Source of the DNA: Streptomyces roseirectus
GTDB lineage: Bacteria; Actinomycetota; Actinomycetes; Streptomycetales; Streptomycetaceae
Assembly: GCF_014489635.1 (NCBI RefSeq)
Contig: NZ_CP060828.1
Location: 4,874,001 to 4,938,000, forward strand
Length of the DNA: 64,000 bases
Direction of reading: 5' to 3'
The translations under genes were made by a program, and so were the position numbers. The notes beneath the pieces are model-generated. The model was not told the origin of the DNA. It saw only the letters and a program-made list of their open reading frames with translations, and made no database searches. Below are positions 16,110 to 23,676 of the stretch, one piece after another (positions within the stretch are counted from its first letter, which is position 1; each line of letters starts with the position of its first letter).

Positions 16110-16219
16110 CTGGTGAGAGGTTCCGCCGGGGCGGGTCGGCCCCGGCGGCGGTGTTGGTCGGGGGTGTTGCCCTCCCCCCCAACATGTTTAATTAAACCAT
16201 ATTCCCGGGTGAAGGTCAA
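16110..16219 (-). promoter_or_regulatory. cassette promoter and leader for 16097 gene
   Basis: -35 TTGACC (16214-16219), exactly 17 bases, -10 TTTAAT (16191-16196). Downstream is a hairpin with loop AGGGCAACA (16165-16173) on a G/C stem, a second hairpin (CCGCCGGGGC / GCCCCGGCGG), CTCTCACCAG (16110-16119) and the start. The -35 overlaps the stop codon of the upstream gene. Confidence 0.75.
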
Positions 16220-17070
16220 CCAGCGTGGGCAAGTTCGCGGTGGCGCTCGACAGCGGCGGCGATGGCGCGGCCGGTTTCGATGACGCGGACGGCGGACTCA
16301 TGGATCGGGGGTTTCCTGTCCTGGGTGATGACGCCCGCGAGGGGCGGCATGACGGCCGGTCCGGGGGCGACTCCGAGGATCAGTGCGGCGACGTGAGCCG
16401 CTGAGGCGACCTCGGCCACATGCTGACCGGAGACAGGGGCGTCAGCCTCAGCGATGCGGCGCCACGCGTGGCCGTACAGCAGGATGCGGACGGCACCGTC
16501 GGGGGTCTCCTGGCCAAAGTTGAACCCTCCAGCCTGCTCGGGGTCCTCGCGGTACCAGTCCCGGTACTGCCCGACCAGGACATCCCGAACGACCTCAGGG
16601 GCGAGCTGAGTGGCGGCAGGCAACTCGTAAGCGTCGCCGTCGGTTTGGCTGATGTCGAACACCGGCCCGGCCTTGTAACCCGACACCCGCCGCTCCCCCC
16701 TCTCGGCAACATCGCCAACACCTTCCCCGCGTCCACCGTCGGCGGGGGCATCCTGCGCGCCTTCGGATCGGCGCGTAATGGGCGTCCATATGCGGATGGA
16801 GGTGGACCCCTTGGCCGGGAAGCGTCCAGCCTTCCGCCAGTCCCCGGAGCTGAGTACGCGGGTGGCGTGGGGACACTGGGCGGCGATCGCGATGGAGTTG
16901 ACGGGGCTGCGGTCCGCCAGGGTTGCGGCCGTACGCATAACCGTGGCCCAGAACTCCTCACTGGTGACCATCGCGCCGTACGCGCGATCCATCACGGCTT
17001 CGAGTTCGCCGCGCATCCTGGCGCTGTAGGCGCGGCGCTCTTCATCGGTCATCTTCGGCTTGCGGGGCAT
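16216..17070 (-). CDS. ArdC-like antirestriction protein
   Basis: 284 residues from ATG 17070. The N-terminal third has the ArdC ssDNA-binding pattern: SPVNSIAIAAQCPHATRV, then W-x-KAGRFPAKGSTSIRIWTP. In ArdC this domain coats incoming single-stranded DNA during conjugation and blocks restriction. The usual C-terminal zinc peptidase motif HExxH is not seen; instead there is an Asp/Glu-rich insert and helices (HVAEVASAAHVAALILG). It therefore looks like a domain variant. It is led by its own cassette promoter and ends inside the next one. Confidence 0.7.
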   Translation of the reverse strand: MPRKPKMTDEERRAYSARMRGELEAVMDRAYGAMVTSEEFWATVMRTAATLADRSPVNSIAIAAQCPHATRVLSSGDWRKAGRFPAKGSTSIRIWTPITRRSEGAQDAPADGGRGEGVGDVAERGERRVSGYKAGPVFDISQTDGDAYELPAATQLAPEVVRDVLVGQYRDWYREDPEQAGGFNFGQETPDGAVRILLYGHAWRRIAEADAPVSGQHVAEVASAAHVAALILGVAPGPAVMPPLAGVITQDRKPPIHESAVRVIETGRAIAAAVERHRELAHAG

Positions 17071-17082
17071 TTCTCGGTTCTC

Positions 17083-17192
17083 CTGGTGAGAGGTTCCGCC
17101 GGGGCCGGTCGACCCCGGCGGAGTGCCAGTCGGGGGAGCACCCTCCCCCTTCCGGTATGTTTAATTAAACCATATTTATGCGTCGCGGGCAA
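17083..17192 (-). promoter_or_regulatory. cassette promoter and leader for ArdC-like gene
   Basis: -35 TTGCCC (17187-17192), 17 bases, -10 TTTAAT (17164-17169). The first hairpin keeps the GGGGG stem, with a variant loop AGGGTGCT; the second is TCCGCCGGGG / CCCCGGCGGA. CTCTCACCAG (17083-17092) is followed by GGAG and the ATG. The -35 and spacer lie within the 3' end of the upstream gene. Confidence 0.75.
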
Positions 17193-17673
17193 CCCTCGCC
17201 GCGGAATGGAAAGGGTTACGACGAACACGGAACGCCGTACCGTCGTCGGCGGTGACGCACTCACCTCGCGCCATATCCTCCAAGAATCCGCCGAGTTCGC
17301 CGGTGGCAAGGTCAGCGGCCTGCATTAGACGCGTCAGCGACGACCCGGCCTCGCGCGGCTCACCCCCCTCACCCACTCCAACCCACGCCTGATATCCGAC
17401 CGGCAACACCTCCGCGACAAAGGCGCGGGTGCGCGGCGGAAGTGGCACGCCCTCGAAGAGGCCGAACCGCTCTATGCCGTAGTCCTCCACCGCCCGCTCG
17501 GCTGCGTAACGGCCACCGCCCGGATGGCCATCGACGTCGGCCAGGTGCAACAGGTCCACGATCAACGAGTGGACCGCATCCTTGGCCGAGCCGCAGTAGA
17601 CCTCCCACACCTCCCGAGCACGGTCGGCACTCTCAGACGCGGTCGAGTCGTCGCTCGACACAGTGTTACCCAT
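17176..17673 (-). CDS. hypothetical protein
   Basis: 165 residues from ATG 17673, chosen because GGAAGGA lies just upstream and the cassette leader ends there. The protein is acidic and mostly helical (REVWEVYCGSAKDAVHSLIV; SLTRLMQAADLATGELGGFL) and ends in a basic tail (FRVRRNPFHSAARVARDA). No family, membrane segment or catalytic motif is recognised. Its 3' end overlaps the -35 and spacer of the ArdC-like gene promoter, as often happens in this region. Confidence 0.55.
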   Translation of the reverse strand: MGNTVSSDDSTASESADRAREVWEVYCGSAKDAVHSLIVDLLHLADVDGHPGGGRYAAERAVEDYGIERFGLFEGVPLPPRTRAFVAEVLPVGYQAWVGVGEGGEPREAGSSLTRLMQAADLATGELGGFLEDMARGECVTADDGTAFRVRRNPFHSAARVARDA

Positions 17674-17683
17674 AGCCAGTCCT

Positions 17684-17780
17684 TCCAGTGAGAGACCCCG
17701 GACCGGTTCAACCCGGGGCGACTGGGGCGGCAACCCCTTCCGACATAATTAATTAAACCATGCTCTTTGGGTAGGGTCAA
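17684..17780 (-). promoter_or_regulatory. cassette promoter and leader for 17673 gene
   Basis: -35 TTGACC (17775-17780), 17 bases, -10 TTTAAT (17752-17757). The leader is a diverged copy: first hairpin GGGG / CCCC with loop TTGCCG, second hairpin CCCCGG / CCGGGG, then CTCTCACTGGAAGG in place of CTCTCACCAG. Long-hairpin element A lies directly upstream. Confidence 0.7.
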
Positions 17781-17843
17781 GCTCTACACTCGCTGACCTG
17801 CTCTTTTCTCACGGCCGGACCCGTACCCGCTCCGCCGGGCCCG

Positions 17844-18093
17844 GCCACAACGGGCCTCGGCGGGGTTCCCTCCTCGGTCGGACAGCTCCGCCGGACCAGG
17901 GTTCCGGGCGCGGTGTCCTGGCTCGCGAAGCGACCGCGTAGCGGCTCGGCCTGGACGCCGTGCCCGGGTTCCTGGTACGCCCCCCGGGTGTCAGGCCGAG
18001 GAGGGAACCCCGCCTTCCTCACCCGCACCACAACGCTCCCGCACCCGCCCAACCAGCCCTCTCCCCCTCCGAGAGAGGACCCGCCGGAGGCAT
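17844..18093. repeat. long-hairpin element, copy A
   Basis: Bounded by GCCACAACGGGCCT on the left and GGACCCGCCGGAGGCAT on the right, as in copy B. The outer arms GGCGGGGTTCCCTCCTCGG and its exact complement (19 bp) enclose a second long stem starting ACCAGGGTTCCGGGC that pairs with GCCCGGGTTCCTGGT, while inner sequence differs from copy B. Stems are kept and bases change, as expected of a folded RNA or cruciform. It contains no credible gene, although a short minus-strand frame from ATG 18119 runs into it. Confidence 0.7.
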
Positions 18094-18210
18094 AAGGTCT
18101 TTGCGCCGGCGCCCAGCATGACCGCAAGCGGGCAGATCGCTCTGGTGAGTGATGCGCGTGAGGTTCGCCTGCGCGGTCTCGCCAGGGCCGGGGCCACCGG
18201 GACGGGCAGT

Positions 18211-18777
18211 TCAGCGGTCAAGGACGGCGATTCCTGCTTCCAGTGCCTTCTGGGCGCCTGACCCGAGACTGCCCGGTTGGCCGATGCGGCCTAGAGCATC
18301 CCATTGTGCGGGGGTGACAACGGCGTCGACCTTGATGTTGTCCAGCGGGCCGAAGGAGCCGTCCGGCCGCTTACCGAACTCGGTGGTACGGCCCTGCCAC
18401 ATCCCGGCGAGCTGGTTGATCACCCGCTCGCGCCATTCGTAGGGCAGCGGACCGCCCTGCTCCGCCGCTGCCAAGGCGATGACCTCGGTGGCAGCTGAGG
18501 ACGGCAAGGCGCCGAGGTCCCGAACGATGAGTGCAAGACGCTTCGCGAGTCCTTCCAAGGCAGTCGCGTAGTCCTCACCACTGCGGTAGAGCATGTCGTA
18601 CACAGGGCGGCGAATCTCGTCGTTGACGCAGTCAGCAGCAATCTCCTCAATGGGCTTCTGCCGGACCGCAGCACCACGGCGGAGATGTTGCGCTGCTCGA
18701 CCGCTCACGCGAATCGTGATGGTCAACTCCGCACGGTCAGCATCCGGATCGTCACTACGAGGCTGCGGGGTCTCCAT
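18211..18777 (-). CDS. hypothetical protein with RHH-like N-terminus
   Basis: 188 residues from ATG 18777. After an acidic start comes ELTITIRVSGRAAQHLRRGA and then KPIEEIAADCVNDEIRRPV, a strand-helix-helix layout like a CopG/Arc ribbon-helix-helix DNA-binding domain. The remainder is helical (ALEGLAKRLALIVRDLGALP) with a final GIAVLDR. No purine-rich ribosome site precedes the ATG, so it may be leaderless. It is followed by a lone CTCACCAG (18142-18149) and element A. A regulator role is inferred only from the N-terminus. Confidence 0.5.
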   Translation of the reverse strand: METPQPRSDDPDADRAELTITIRVSGRAAQHLRRGAAVRQKPIEEIAADCVNDEIRRPVYDMLYRSGEDYATALEGLAKRLALIVRDLGALPSSAATEVIALAAAEQGGPLPYEWRERVINQLAGMWQGRTTEFGKRPDGSFGPLDNIKVDAVVTPAQWDALGRIGQPGSLGSGAQKALEAGIAVLDR

Positions 18778-19186
18778 GGAGGTGACCGTAGCGCCCGCAA
18801 GCAGTACAGAGGGGGCTTTTGCCCAATGCCAGACGGCAGAGAAGGAGGCGGAGTATGTCCCCGCCTCGACGGACAGGTGCCGCCTGAGGCCGCGCGAAGC
18901 GCGGCGGACAGCGCCGTCGTGTCCGGAGGACACGTCCTTCGGCCCGGCGTCCGGGCGGTGCGGGAGGGCCGTCTTCGGTCCGGACGTTCCGGCCGGCTGC
19001 GAGCCGGGCCAGGCTGAGCCGTCCCTCCGGGACGCCCTTCATGGGGTTCGGCGCGGCCCTCCGCGCACGCCGGGAAGGTCGGCCGGCGGCGGGCGCGCGG
19101 GACGCGGGCGGCTCGATGCCGTCCGGGTCCCGGCTACCCGCCGGGGGACCGGTCGGGCGGAGGGGGTACCCGCCCGACCGGCGCCG
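18778..19186. other. gene-free interval with terminator hairpin
   Basis: No gene is supported in these 409 bases. A perfect 12-bp hairpin at 19149-19181 (CCGGTCGGGCGG and complement) just past the stop at 19187 is probably the terminator of the minus-strand gene there. The rest is GC-rich, with short palindromes such as GTGTCC/GGACAC near 18920, and carries the presumed promoter of the gene at 18777, which I cannot pick out. Confidence 0.5.
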
Positions 19187-20425
19187 TTACGCGGCGACCA
19201 ACTCGCGTTCCTCGGTGGCTTCGTGCTCGACGACGCGGCACCGGGTGAGTACGGTCTGCGCCACCTCGCCGTAGGTGCTGTGGTCCTTGACCGTGCCGGT
19301 CACCTCGACCTCGCCGCCCTGGTCGGGGACGTCGGCTGCGCTGCTGAACCAGACGTACACGTTCCCGCTCGCGTCCTGGAACTTCACCAGACGGCGGCGC
19401 TGGGCGTGGTAGCCGTAGTGGCGCTCCTCCAGCTCGATCACGGTCGTCACGGTGGCGGTGATGGTGATCCGCTCCCCCACCTTCCCCTGCGGCATCGAGC
19501 ACTGAGCCGCGCGCTCCGCTGCGGCCTTCTCCTGGTCCCGGTGCCATCCGGCGATCGCGGAAACGAGCGTCGAAAGGTGCCGCTGGCCGACCGTCTGGCC
19601 CTTGGCCAACTGGGCAATCTTGTGGCGGTAGTCGTTGGTGCTGCCGTACCCCTGCACGGCCCACTCCCGTACGGCGGCGGCCGTGGCCTCGGCGCCGGGC
19701 TGGGCGTTGACGTCCGCGCGCCACGCCTCCGAAATCCTGCGGTTGAAGAAGTAGGCGGACACGCTGTCGGCGGTCGGCGTGACCGTCTTCCACGCCTCGG
19801 ACCGTGCGTAGAACCGCCCTTCCATCTCCACGATGGCGGCGGCCACCCTGAGCACCCTGTCCACGGGCAACCGGATGTCGGCGGGGACTCCTTCCGTCCC
19901 CAACCCGTCCCAGTCGGAGTCCTTGATCTTCTCCAGCCTCCACAACGCCTGAAGTCCCTTGATCGGCAGACCGGTGTACGGCTCGACGCACGTCGTGCCC
20001 AACTGCCGGTACTCGCCGTTCTCGTGGCGGGCAAGGTAAGTGACGGTCCGGTCGCGCTCGGTCTTGCACCCGTGGCAGAAGTTCTCGATGACCCGCATCC
20101 CGCGCGCCTCTTCGGCAAGTTCGTCGGACAGACCGGGGAAGGTGCTGAGGATCGTCTCGCCCTCTTCGTCGTGGTCGAGTCGGGCGACGACCGTCCAACC
20201 GGCATGCCGGGGGATACCCCCGGTGAGGGTGACGGTCACGAAGTTCCGCTTGCCGATCAACCGGCCGTCGTAGTCCCGGTAGTCCGCGAGGAACGGCGCG
20301 GACATCTCAAGCAGGTAGGGCTTGAGGCCGTGGATCGCGGCGCGGGCGTTGGTGGCCGCGACAAGCTGACGCACGTGGCTCTCGGCCGTCTCCGGGACGT
20401 CGAAGCGCATGACAGAGCTGTTCAT
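19187..20425 (-). CDS. hypothetical protein with C-terminal OB-like domain
   Basis: 412 residues from ATG 20425 (CAGGAG ten bases upstream); ATG 20410 is an alternative. It has a CHGC motif (ENFCHGCKTERDRTV) with a later TCVEPYTG, a possible zinc site, and a helical middle. The C-terminal 90 residues (GERITITATVTTVIELEERH, later FQDASGNVYVWFSS) have the strand pattern of an OB fold, suggesting single-stranded nucleic acid binding. Similar unknown proteins occur in actinobacterial phages and plasmids. It has its own cassette promoter and a strong hairpin terminator. Confidence 0.6.
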   Translation of the reverse strand: MNSSVMRFDVPETAESHVRQLVAATNARAAIHGLKPYLLEMSAPFLADYRDYDGRLIGKRNFVTVTLTGGIPRHAGWTVVARLDHDEEGETILSTFPGLSDELAEEARGMRVIENFCHGCKTERDRTVTYLARHENGEYRQLGTTCVEPYTGLPIKGLQALWRLEKIKDSDWDGLGTEGVPADIRLPVDRVLRVAAAIVEMEGRFYARSEAWKTVTPTADSVSAYFFNRRISEAWRADVNAQPGAEATAAAVREWAVQGYGSTNDYRHKIAQLAKGQTVGQRHLSTLVSAIAGWHRDQEKAAAERAAQCSMPQGKVGERITITATVTTVIELEERHYGYHAQRRRLVKFQDASGNVYVWFSSAADVPDQGGEVEVTGTVKDHSTYGEVAQTVLTRCRVVEHEATEERELVAA

Positions 20426-20441
20426 TGGAGGGGTGCTCCTG

Positions 20442-20590
20442 CTGGTGAGAGAGGAATCGGGCGCCCGGCCGGGCGGATTGCCCTCCGCGTGCGGCCGGGG
20501 TCGGACCGAGTGGTGGCCCGTGTGTCGGAGGGGGTGTTGCCCTCCCCCTCCGACACACTTAATTAAACCATACTTTCTGATCTGGGGCAA
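20442..20590 (-). promoter_or_regulatory. cassette promoter and leader for 20425 gene
   Basis: -35 TTGCCC (20585-20590), 17 bases, -10 TTTAAT (20562-20567). A perfect 15-bp hairpin follows with loop AGGGCAACA (20535-20543). A second small hairpin GCGGA-GGGCAA-TCCGC (about 20478-20493) repeats part of the loop. CTCTCACCAG is at 20442-20451. The stop codon of the upstream gene is the TAA inside the -10 box. Confidence 0.78.
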
Positions 20591-20985
20591 GCATCCCGTC
20601 CGGGGATCTCCAGTGCGGCGCGGTCGCGGAGAAACGCGGCGAACAGTGCGGCGGTGTAGCTGTCGGCGGTGCCGTAGGTGCGGCGGCAGTCCAGCGCTCC
20701 GACGCGCTCCCCTCGGTGGTGGACGGGGAACGACTGGCCGGGGTCAGGGATGACCAGCGCGTACAGCCCACGTGCGGTGTCCACGCGCAGAACAACGGCG
20801 GCGGCCTGGTGGTCGTAGGCGGCGGACCAGCGGACGGGACCGACACCGAACTCCGCGAGTCCGGCTGCGATGGCGCGGGCCTGCATGAGGTCGGCGGTGG
20901 TGCCGGAGTCGGGTTCAGCGGGGGCGGGGACGCATCCGCAACCGTGGTCGTCGGCGTGCGTCTCGAACAGAGCTGTACGGGTCAC
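20563..20985 (-). CDS. hypothetical protein
   Basis: 140 residues from GTG 20985 with AGGAG eight bases upstream. It begins with a Cys/His-containing segment (DDHGCGCVPAPAEPDSG), followed by an alpha/beta part (QARAIAAGLAEFGVGPVRWS; AAVVLRVDTARGLYALVIPD). No family is recognised. It follows the double-ParB gene by 67 bases, with a perfect 11-bp hairpin between them, so it is probably cotranscribed with it. Its last codons and stop lie in the next promoter. Confidence 0.5.
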   Translation of the reverse strand: MTRTALFETHADDHGCGCVPAPAEPDSGTTADLMQARAIAAGLAEFGVGPVRWSAAYDHQAAAVVLRVDTARGLYALVIPDPGQSFPVHHRGERVGALDCRRTYGTADSYTAALFAAFLRDRAALEIPGRDACPRSESMV

Positions 20986-21004
20986 TGTGGGGCTCCTGGG
21001 GTGG

Positions 21005-21034
21005 CCGGGGGCGGGCAGACGTTCCCGCCCCCGG
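21005..21034 (-). promoter_or_regulatory. hairpin between ParB-like gene and 20985 gene
   Basis: Perfect 11-bp arms CCGGGGGCGGG / CCCGCCCCCGG with an 8-base loop, 20 bases before the GTG at 20985. It resembles the second hairpin of the cassette leaders by position. It may attenuate or stabilise the operon message. Confidence 0.45.
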
Positions 21035-21052
21035 AGTCGGGCTGCTGGGAGT

Positions 21053-22819
21053 TCAGGCGGCGGCTTCGTCGTCGTTCGCCGGTTCCTCGGCTTCCTGCTC
21101 GCCGATCCCCTCGGCGGTGCCGCGCCCCTGCTCCGCTCCCTGCCCGTCGCCGGATGTGATCGCGGCGCGGGGCTTCTTCTTCGCCGGGTCGTACGGCTCG
21201 TCATCCACCACGGACTGCTCGATGGGCGTCAGCGGGTACCCCAGGGCTTCCAGCACCATGAACCAGCGGCCCGTGGGCTTCCGGATCCAGTCCGACCGCT
21301 GGCTGTCCGTCCGCCATGCCGTCCGGGACGCGCACTTCTCACGGACAGCGGCGAGCGCCGCGAACTGGAGCTGCGGTGCCCTGCGGGGGTCTTTCGCAAC
21401 GTGCCCGGCGAACCCGCCCCGGTTCTTGCCCTGCTCGCTGTTCAGCCCCAGGAAGGCAGCCAGGATCTCGGTGGTCGGCTCCTTGTTCAAGTCATCGCAG
21501 ATTCCCCAACTACCGTTAAGAAGCGCGTTGTTGACGTGCCCGATCAGGTCGTTCGTGATGTTCTTGGGCAGGTTGCGCCGCTTGATCAGGTCAGTGATCC
21601 ACTTCCGGCGCAGAACCTCGGCGGCGTCCCAGTCAAGGTTCCCCTTCTTCACGGCGGCGCGGGCGGCGCGCTCGGCTTCCACCTCAGCGGCGGTCTTCGT
21701 GGTTCCACCGCCACTGGCGCTCACGGGTGCCTCGTGCCCGTACAGACCGGGGGCGGAGCAGTAGGGCTCGTAGCGGTCGCCCTGCCGCTCGTCGAACACC
21801 CACACCTGCCCCTTGCAGTCGGCGTGCTCCTCGGCGCTGATGCCGCGCAACCGCCATACGGCGACCGCGCGTTCGGACAGTTCCTCGGCGTCCCTGACCT
21901 TCTGCCCGGCCGCTTCCAACTCCGCCCGGTGGGCTTCGGCCTTGGTCCGCTTGTCCCGCTTGGTGCGCTCAATGGCAATGGCCCAGTCGACGTCGCTGGC
22001 GTCGGCGTCCTCCTCGGCGGCGGCCTCGGTGATCGCTTCGAGCGCCCCGGCGTCGTCGGCGAACTCAGCGAGCGCGGCCATGTGCTCGAACGTCCATGCG
22101 TAGCTGCTGGCGCCCGCGACGGCGGCCCTCAACTTCTCGTCGGAGCGGACCTTGACGACCGTCTTGACGTCCTTCTGCCGCACCCCTGCGGCTCGGGCGA
22201 TACGGCCGACCTGCGCGCCCGCCTCGGCCGCGCTGAACATGGCCTGGTTCATCTCCGACGGCGTCAGGCTCTTGCGGTGCTGCGCGGTCGTGATCATGTC
22301 GAGGAACTGTCCGGCGGCGTCGCGGTCATCGTCGTCCCACTCGTACGGCAGGTGCGTAAGCCCCGCGTCCTTCGAGCCGTGGAATCGGCGGTTACCGTCG
22401 TTGACTTGGAGTACTCCGCCGTCAAGTCGCTGAATCTTGACGGGAATTCGGCATCCTTCGGCCCGAAGGGACTCCACGAACGCCGCGTTGATGTCCAAGT
22501 CTTCACGGGCGTTCGCCGGGTGCGGGGTGAGAGCGTCGATGCGGATCACCGGGCGGGGCGTGACCGGCACGGCCTCCAGCCCTGCGGCGACGGCAGCGGC
22601 GAAGCGCTGGAATCCGTCGACGATCTGCGGCACGTCGCCGTGGGTCCGGACTACGTAGAGGGGTTCCTTGACGCCGTTCTCGGTCACGTCGGCCAGCAGA
22701 TCGGCCGGTGTCTCGATGTCTCGGAGGTTGCCGGGGTGCGCGGCGAGTTCGGCGACGGCGAGGGTCGACCACGGAGCAGAGGTCGCCTCGGAGCCGGCTC
22801 GGTTCTTGACGTTGAGCAT
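21053..22819 (-). CDS. ParB-like protein with two ParB-N domains
   Basis: 588 residues from ATG 22819. Two successive ParB/sulfiredoxin-like N-terminal domains are visible: residues about 18-88 with IVDGFQRFAAA, and 92-165 with the canonical NDGNRRF box (about 140-146). An HTH-like stretch follows (IARAAGVRQKDVKTVVKV), then a charged coiled coil (180-310) and a basic C-terminal half (LIKRRNLPKNITNDLIGHVN). The canonical box in domain 2 suggests CTP binding as in plasmid ParB; the first box lacks the double Arg and may be degenerate. No ParA partner is present nearby, so regulation or coating of DNA is as likely as partition. Confidence 0.75.
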   Translation of the reverse strand: MLNVKNRAGSEATSAPWSTLAVAELAAHPGNLRDIETPADLLADVTENGVKEPLYVVRTHGDVPQIVDGFQRFAAAVAAGLEAVPVTPRPVIRIDALTPHPANAREDLDINAAFVESLRAEGCRIPVKIQRLDGGVLQVNDGNRRFHGSKDAGLTHLPYEWDDDDRDAAGQFLDMITTAQHRKSLTPSEMNQAMFSAAEAGAQVGRIARAAGVRQKDVKTVVKVRSDEKLRAAVAGASSYAWTFEHMAALAEFADDAGALEAITEAAAEEDADASDVDWAIAIERTKRDKRTKAEAHRAELEAAGQKVRDAEELSERAVAVWRLRGISAEEHADCKGQVWVFDERQGDRYEPYCSAPGLYGHEAPVSASGGGTTKTAAEVEAERAARAAVKKGNLDWDAAEVLRRKWITDLIKRRNLPKNITNDLIGHVNNALLNGSWGICDDLNKEPTTEILAAFLGLNSEQGKNRGGFAGHVAKDPRRAPQLQFAALAAVREKCASRTAWRTDSQRSDWIRKPTGRWFMVLEALGYPLTPIEQSVVDDEPYDPAKKKPRAAITSGDGQGAEQGRGTAEGIGEQEAEEPANDDEAAA

Positions 22820-22833
22820 CGCTTCTTCTCTTC

Positions 22834-22939
22834 CTGGTGAGTTCTGGTGGGCCGTCCGGCCCGGCGGGGTGTCGGGAGGGGGTGTTGCCCTCCCCCTCCC
22901 GACACAATTAATTAAACCATATTCTACGGAGTAGGGCAA
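22834..22939 (-). promoter_or_regulatory. cassette promoter and leader for ParB-like gene
   Basis: -35 TTGCCC (22934-22939), 17 bases, -10 TTTAAT (22911-22916). The leader opens with a perfect 14-bp hairpin (stem GTGTCGGGAGGGGG) whose loop is AGGGCAACA (22883-22891), then GGGCC/GGCCC, then CTCACCAG (22834-22841) with AGGA. The upstream gene ends inside the spacer. Confidence 0.78.
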
Positions 22940-23379
22940 CCTGAGATGCCGTGATCGACGTCACACAAGCACCGGGCTGCGGCAGCACGGATCATCACGG
23001 CGGCCTCGTCGGTGGTTCGCTCGGGGGCATCTCCCCAACACCACAACACAGTGCGCCGGTAGGCGTTTTCAGTGAGTCGCAGTTTCCTCCACCGAACGCT
23101 CGGAACGGCGCGGCCGTTGATGTGATCGCTGAGTATCGTCAGGGAATCGGCAAGGGCCTGGTGGAAGACGTCCCACGGTTCGCCGCGCGCAGACCAGCGG
23201 GGTCGGGCGGCGCGGACTCCTCGCTCCCATGCGTGCGGCACCGTGCAGGGCGCCGAGTCACCCATCCGTCCGGGCTGCCAGAGGTGGTCACCCTGATAGA
23301 GGCCGACTCGTTCGATGTGGGCGGCGGCGGTGGTGGTGAGGATGCGGGCGGACGTTGCGGGGCGGCGATGTGCGGACAT
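22924..23379 (-). CDS. DUF6197-family protein, copy 2
   Basis: 151 residues from ATG 23379, with a perfect AGGAGGT six bases upstream. AAHIERVGLYQGDHLW near residues 20-36 matches the copy at 13149-13565. It continues with a Trp-rich region (HAWERGVRAARPRWSARG), a helix (ALADSLTILSDHINGRAVPS) and an Ala-rich helix with a terminal CLCDVDHGISGC. The family is of unknown function. It is the third gene of a run starting with the DUF2786 gene, and its 3' end overlaps the promoter of the ParB-like gene. Confidence 0.65.
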   Translation of the reverse strand: MSAHRRPATSARILTTTAAAHIERVGLYQGDHLWQPGRMGDSAPCTVPHAWERGVRAARPRWSARGEPWDVFHQALADSLTILSDHINGRAVPSVRWRKLRLTENAYRRTVLWCWGDAPERTTDEAAVMIRAAAARCLCDVDHGISGCPTP

Positions 23380-23409
23380 GCAGTGACCTCCTGGGGCTTC
23401 GATCGGCAC

Positions 23410-23616
23410 TCAGGCCAAGATCGTCAGATCGTCAGGGTGCTGTGGACATCGGGCGTAGTACCTCGCCCCGACAGTGCTGGACGGCCACTGACGTCGGACA
23501 ACGCGGGTCAAGTCCTCGGCGGCCCCGCAGATCTCGCACGACAGCCACGCCCTACCGGCTTGCATCTGGTCGTTGTCGTATCTCCAGCGAGCCAGGGGGC
23601 GATTCCTCAAAGACAT
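23410..23616 (-). CDS. small Cys-containing protein
   Basis: 68 residues from ATG 23616, preferred over an upstream TTG because GGAAGGGAA lies just before it. It contains CEICGAAEDLTRVV and later ARCPQHPDD, giving a C-x2-C plus C-x2-H set that could bind zinc, and is otherwise basic (RNRPLARWRYDND). It lies 60 bases after the DUF2786 stop and 30 bases before the DUF6197 start, in one operon. The function is unknown. Confidence 0.55.
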   Translation of the reverse strand: MSLRNRPLARWRYDNDQMQAGRAWLSCEICGAAEDLTRVVRRQWPSSTVGARYYARCPQHPDDLTILA

Positions 23617-23676
23617 CAGATTCCCTTCCAACAGGCTGGGGACGACGGCGCCCGCCGCCCCCAGCAGAGTTGACCT

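Noticed and set aside
17991..18119. A 42-residue minus-strand gene starting at ATG 18119 after a CTCACCAG
   Set aside because: It lacks a ribosome site, and most of it is element A sequence; better explained as a remnant.
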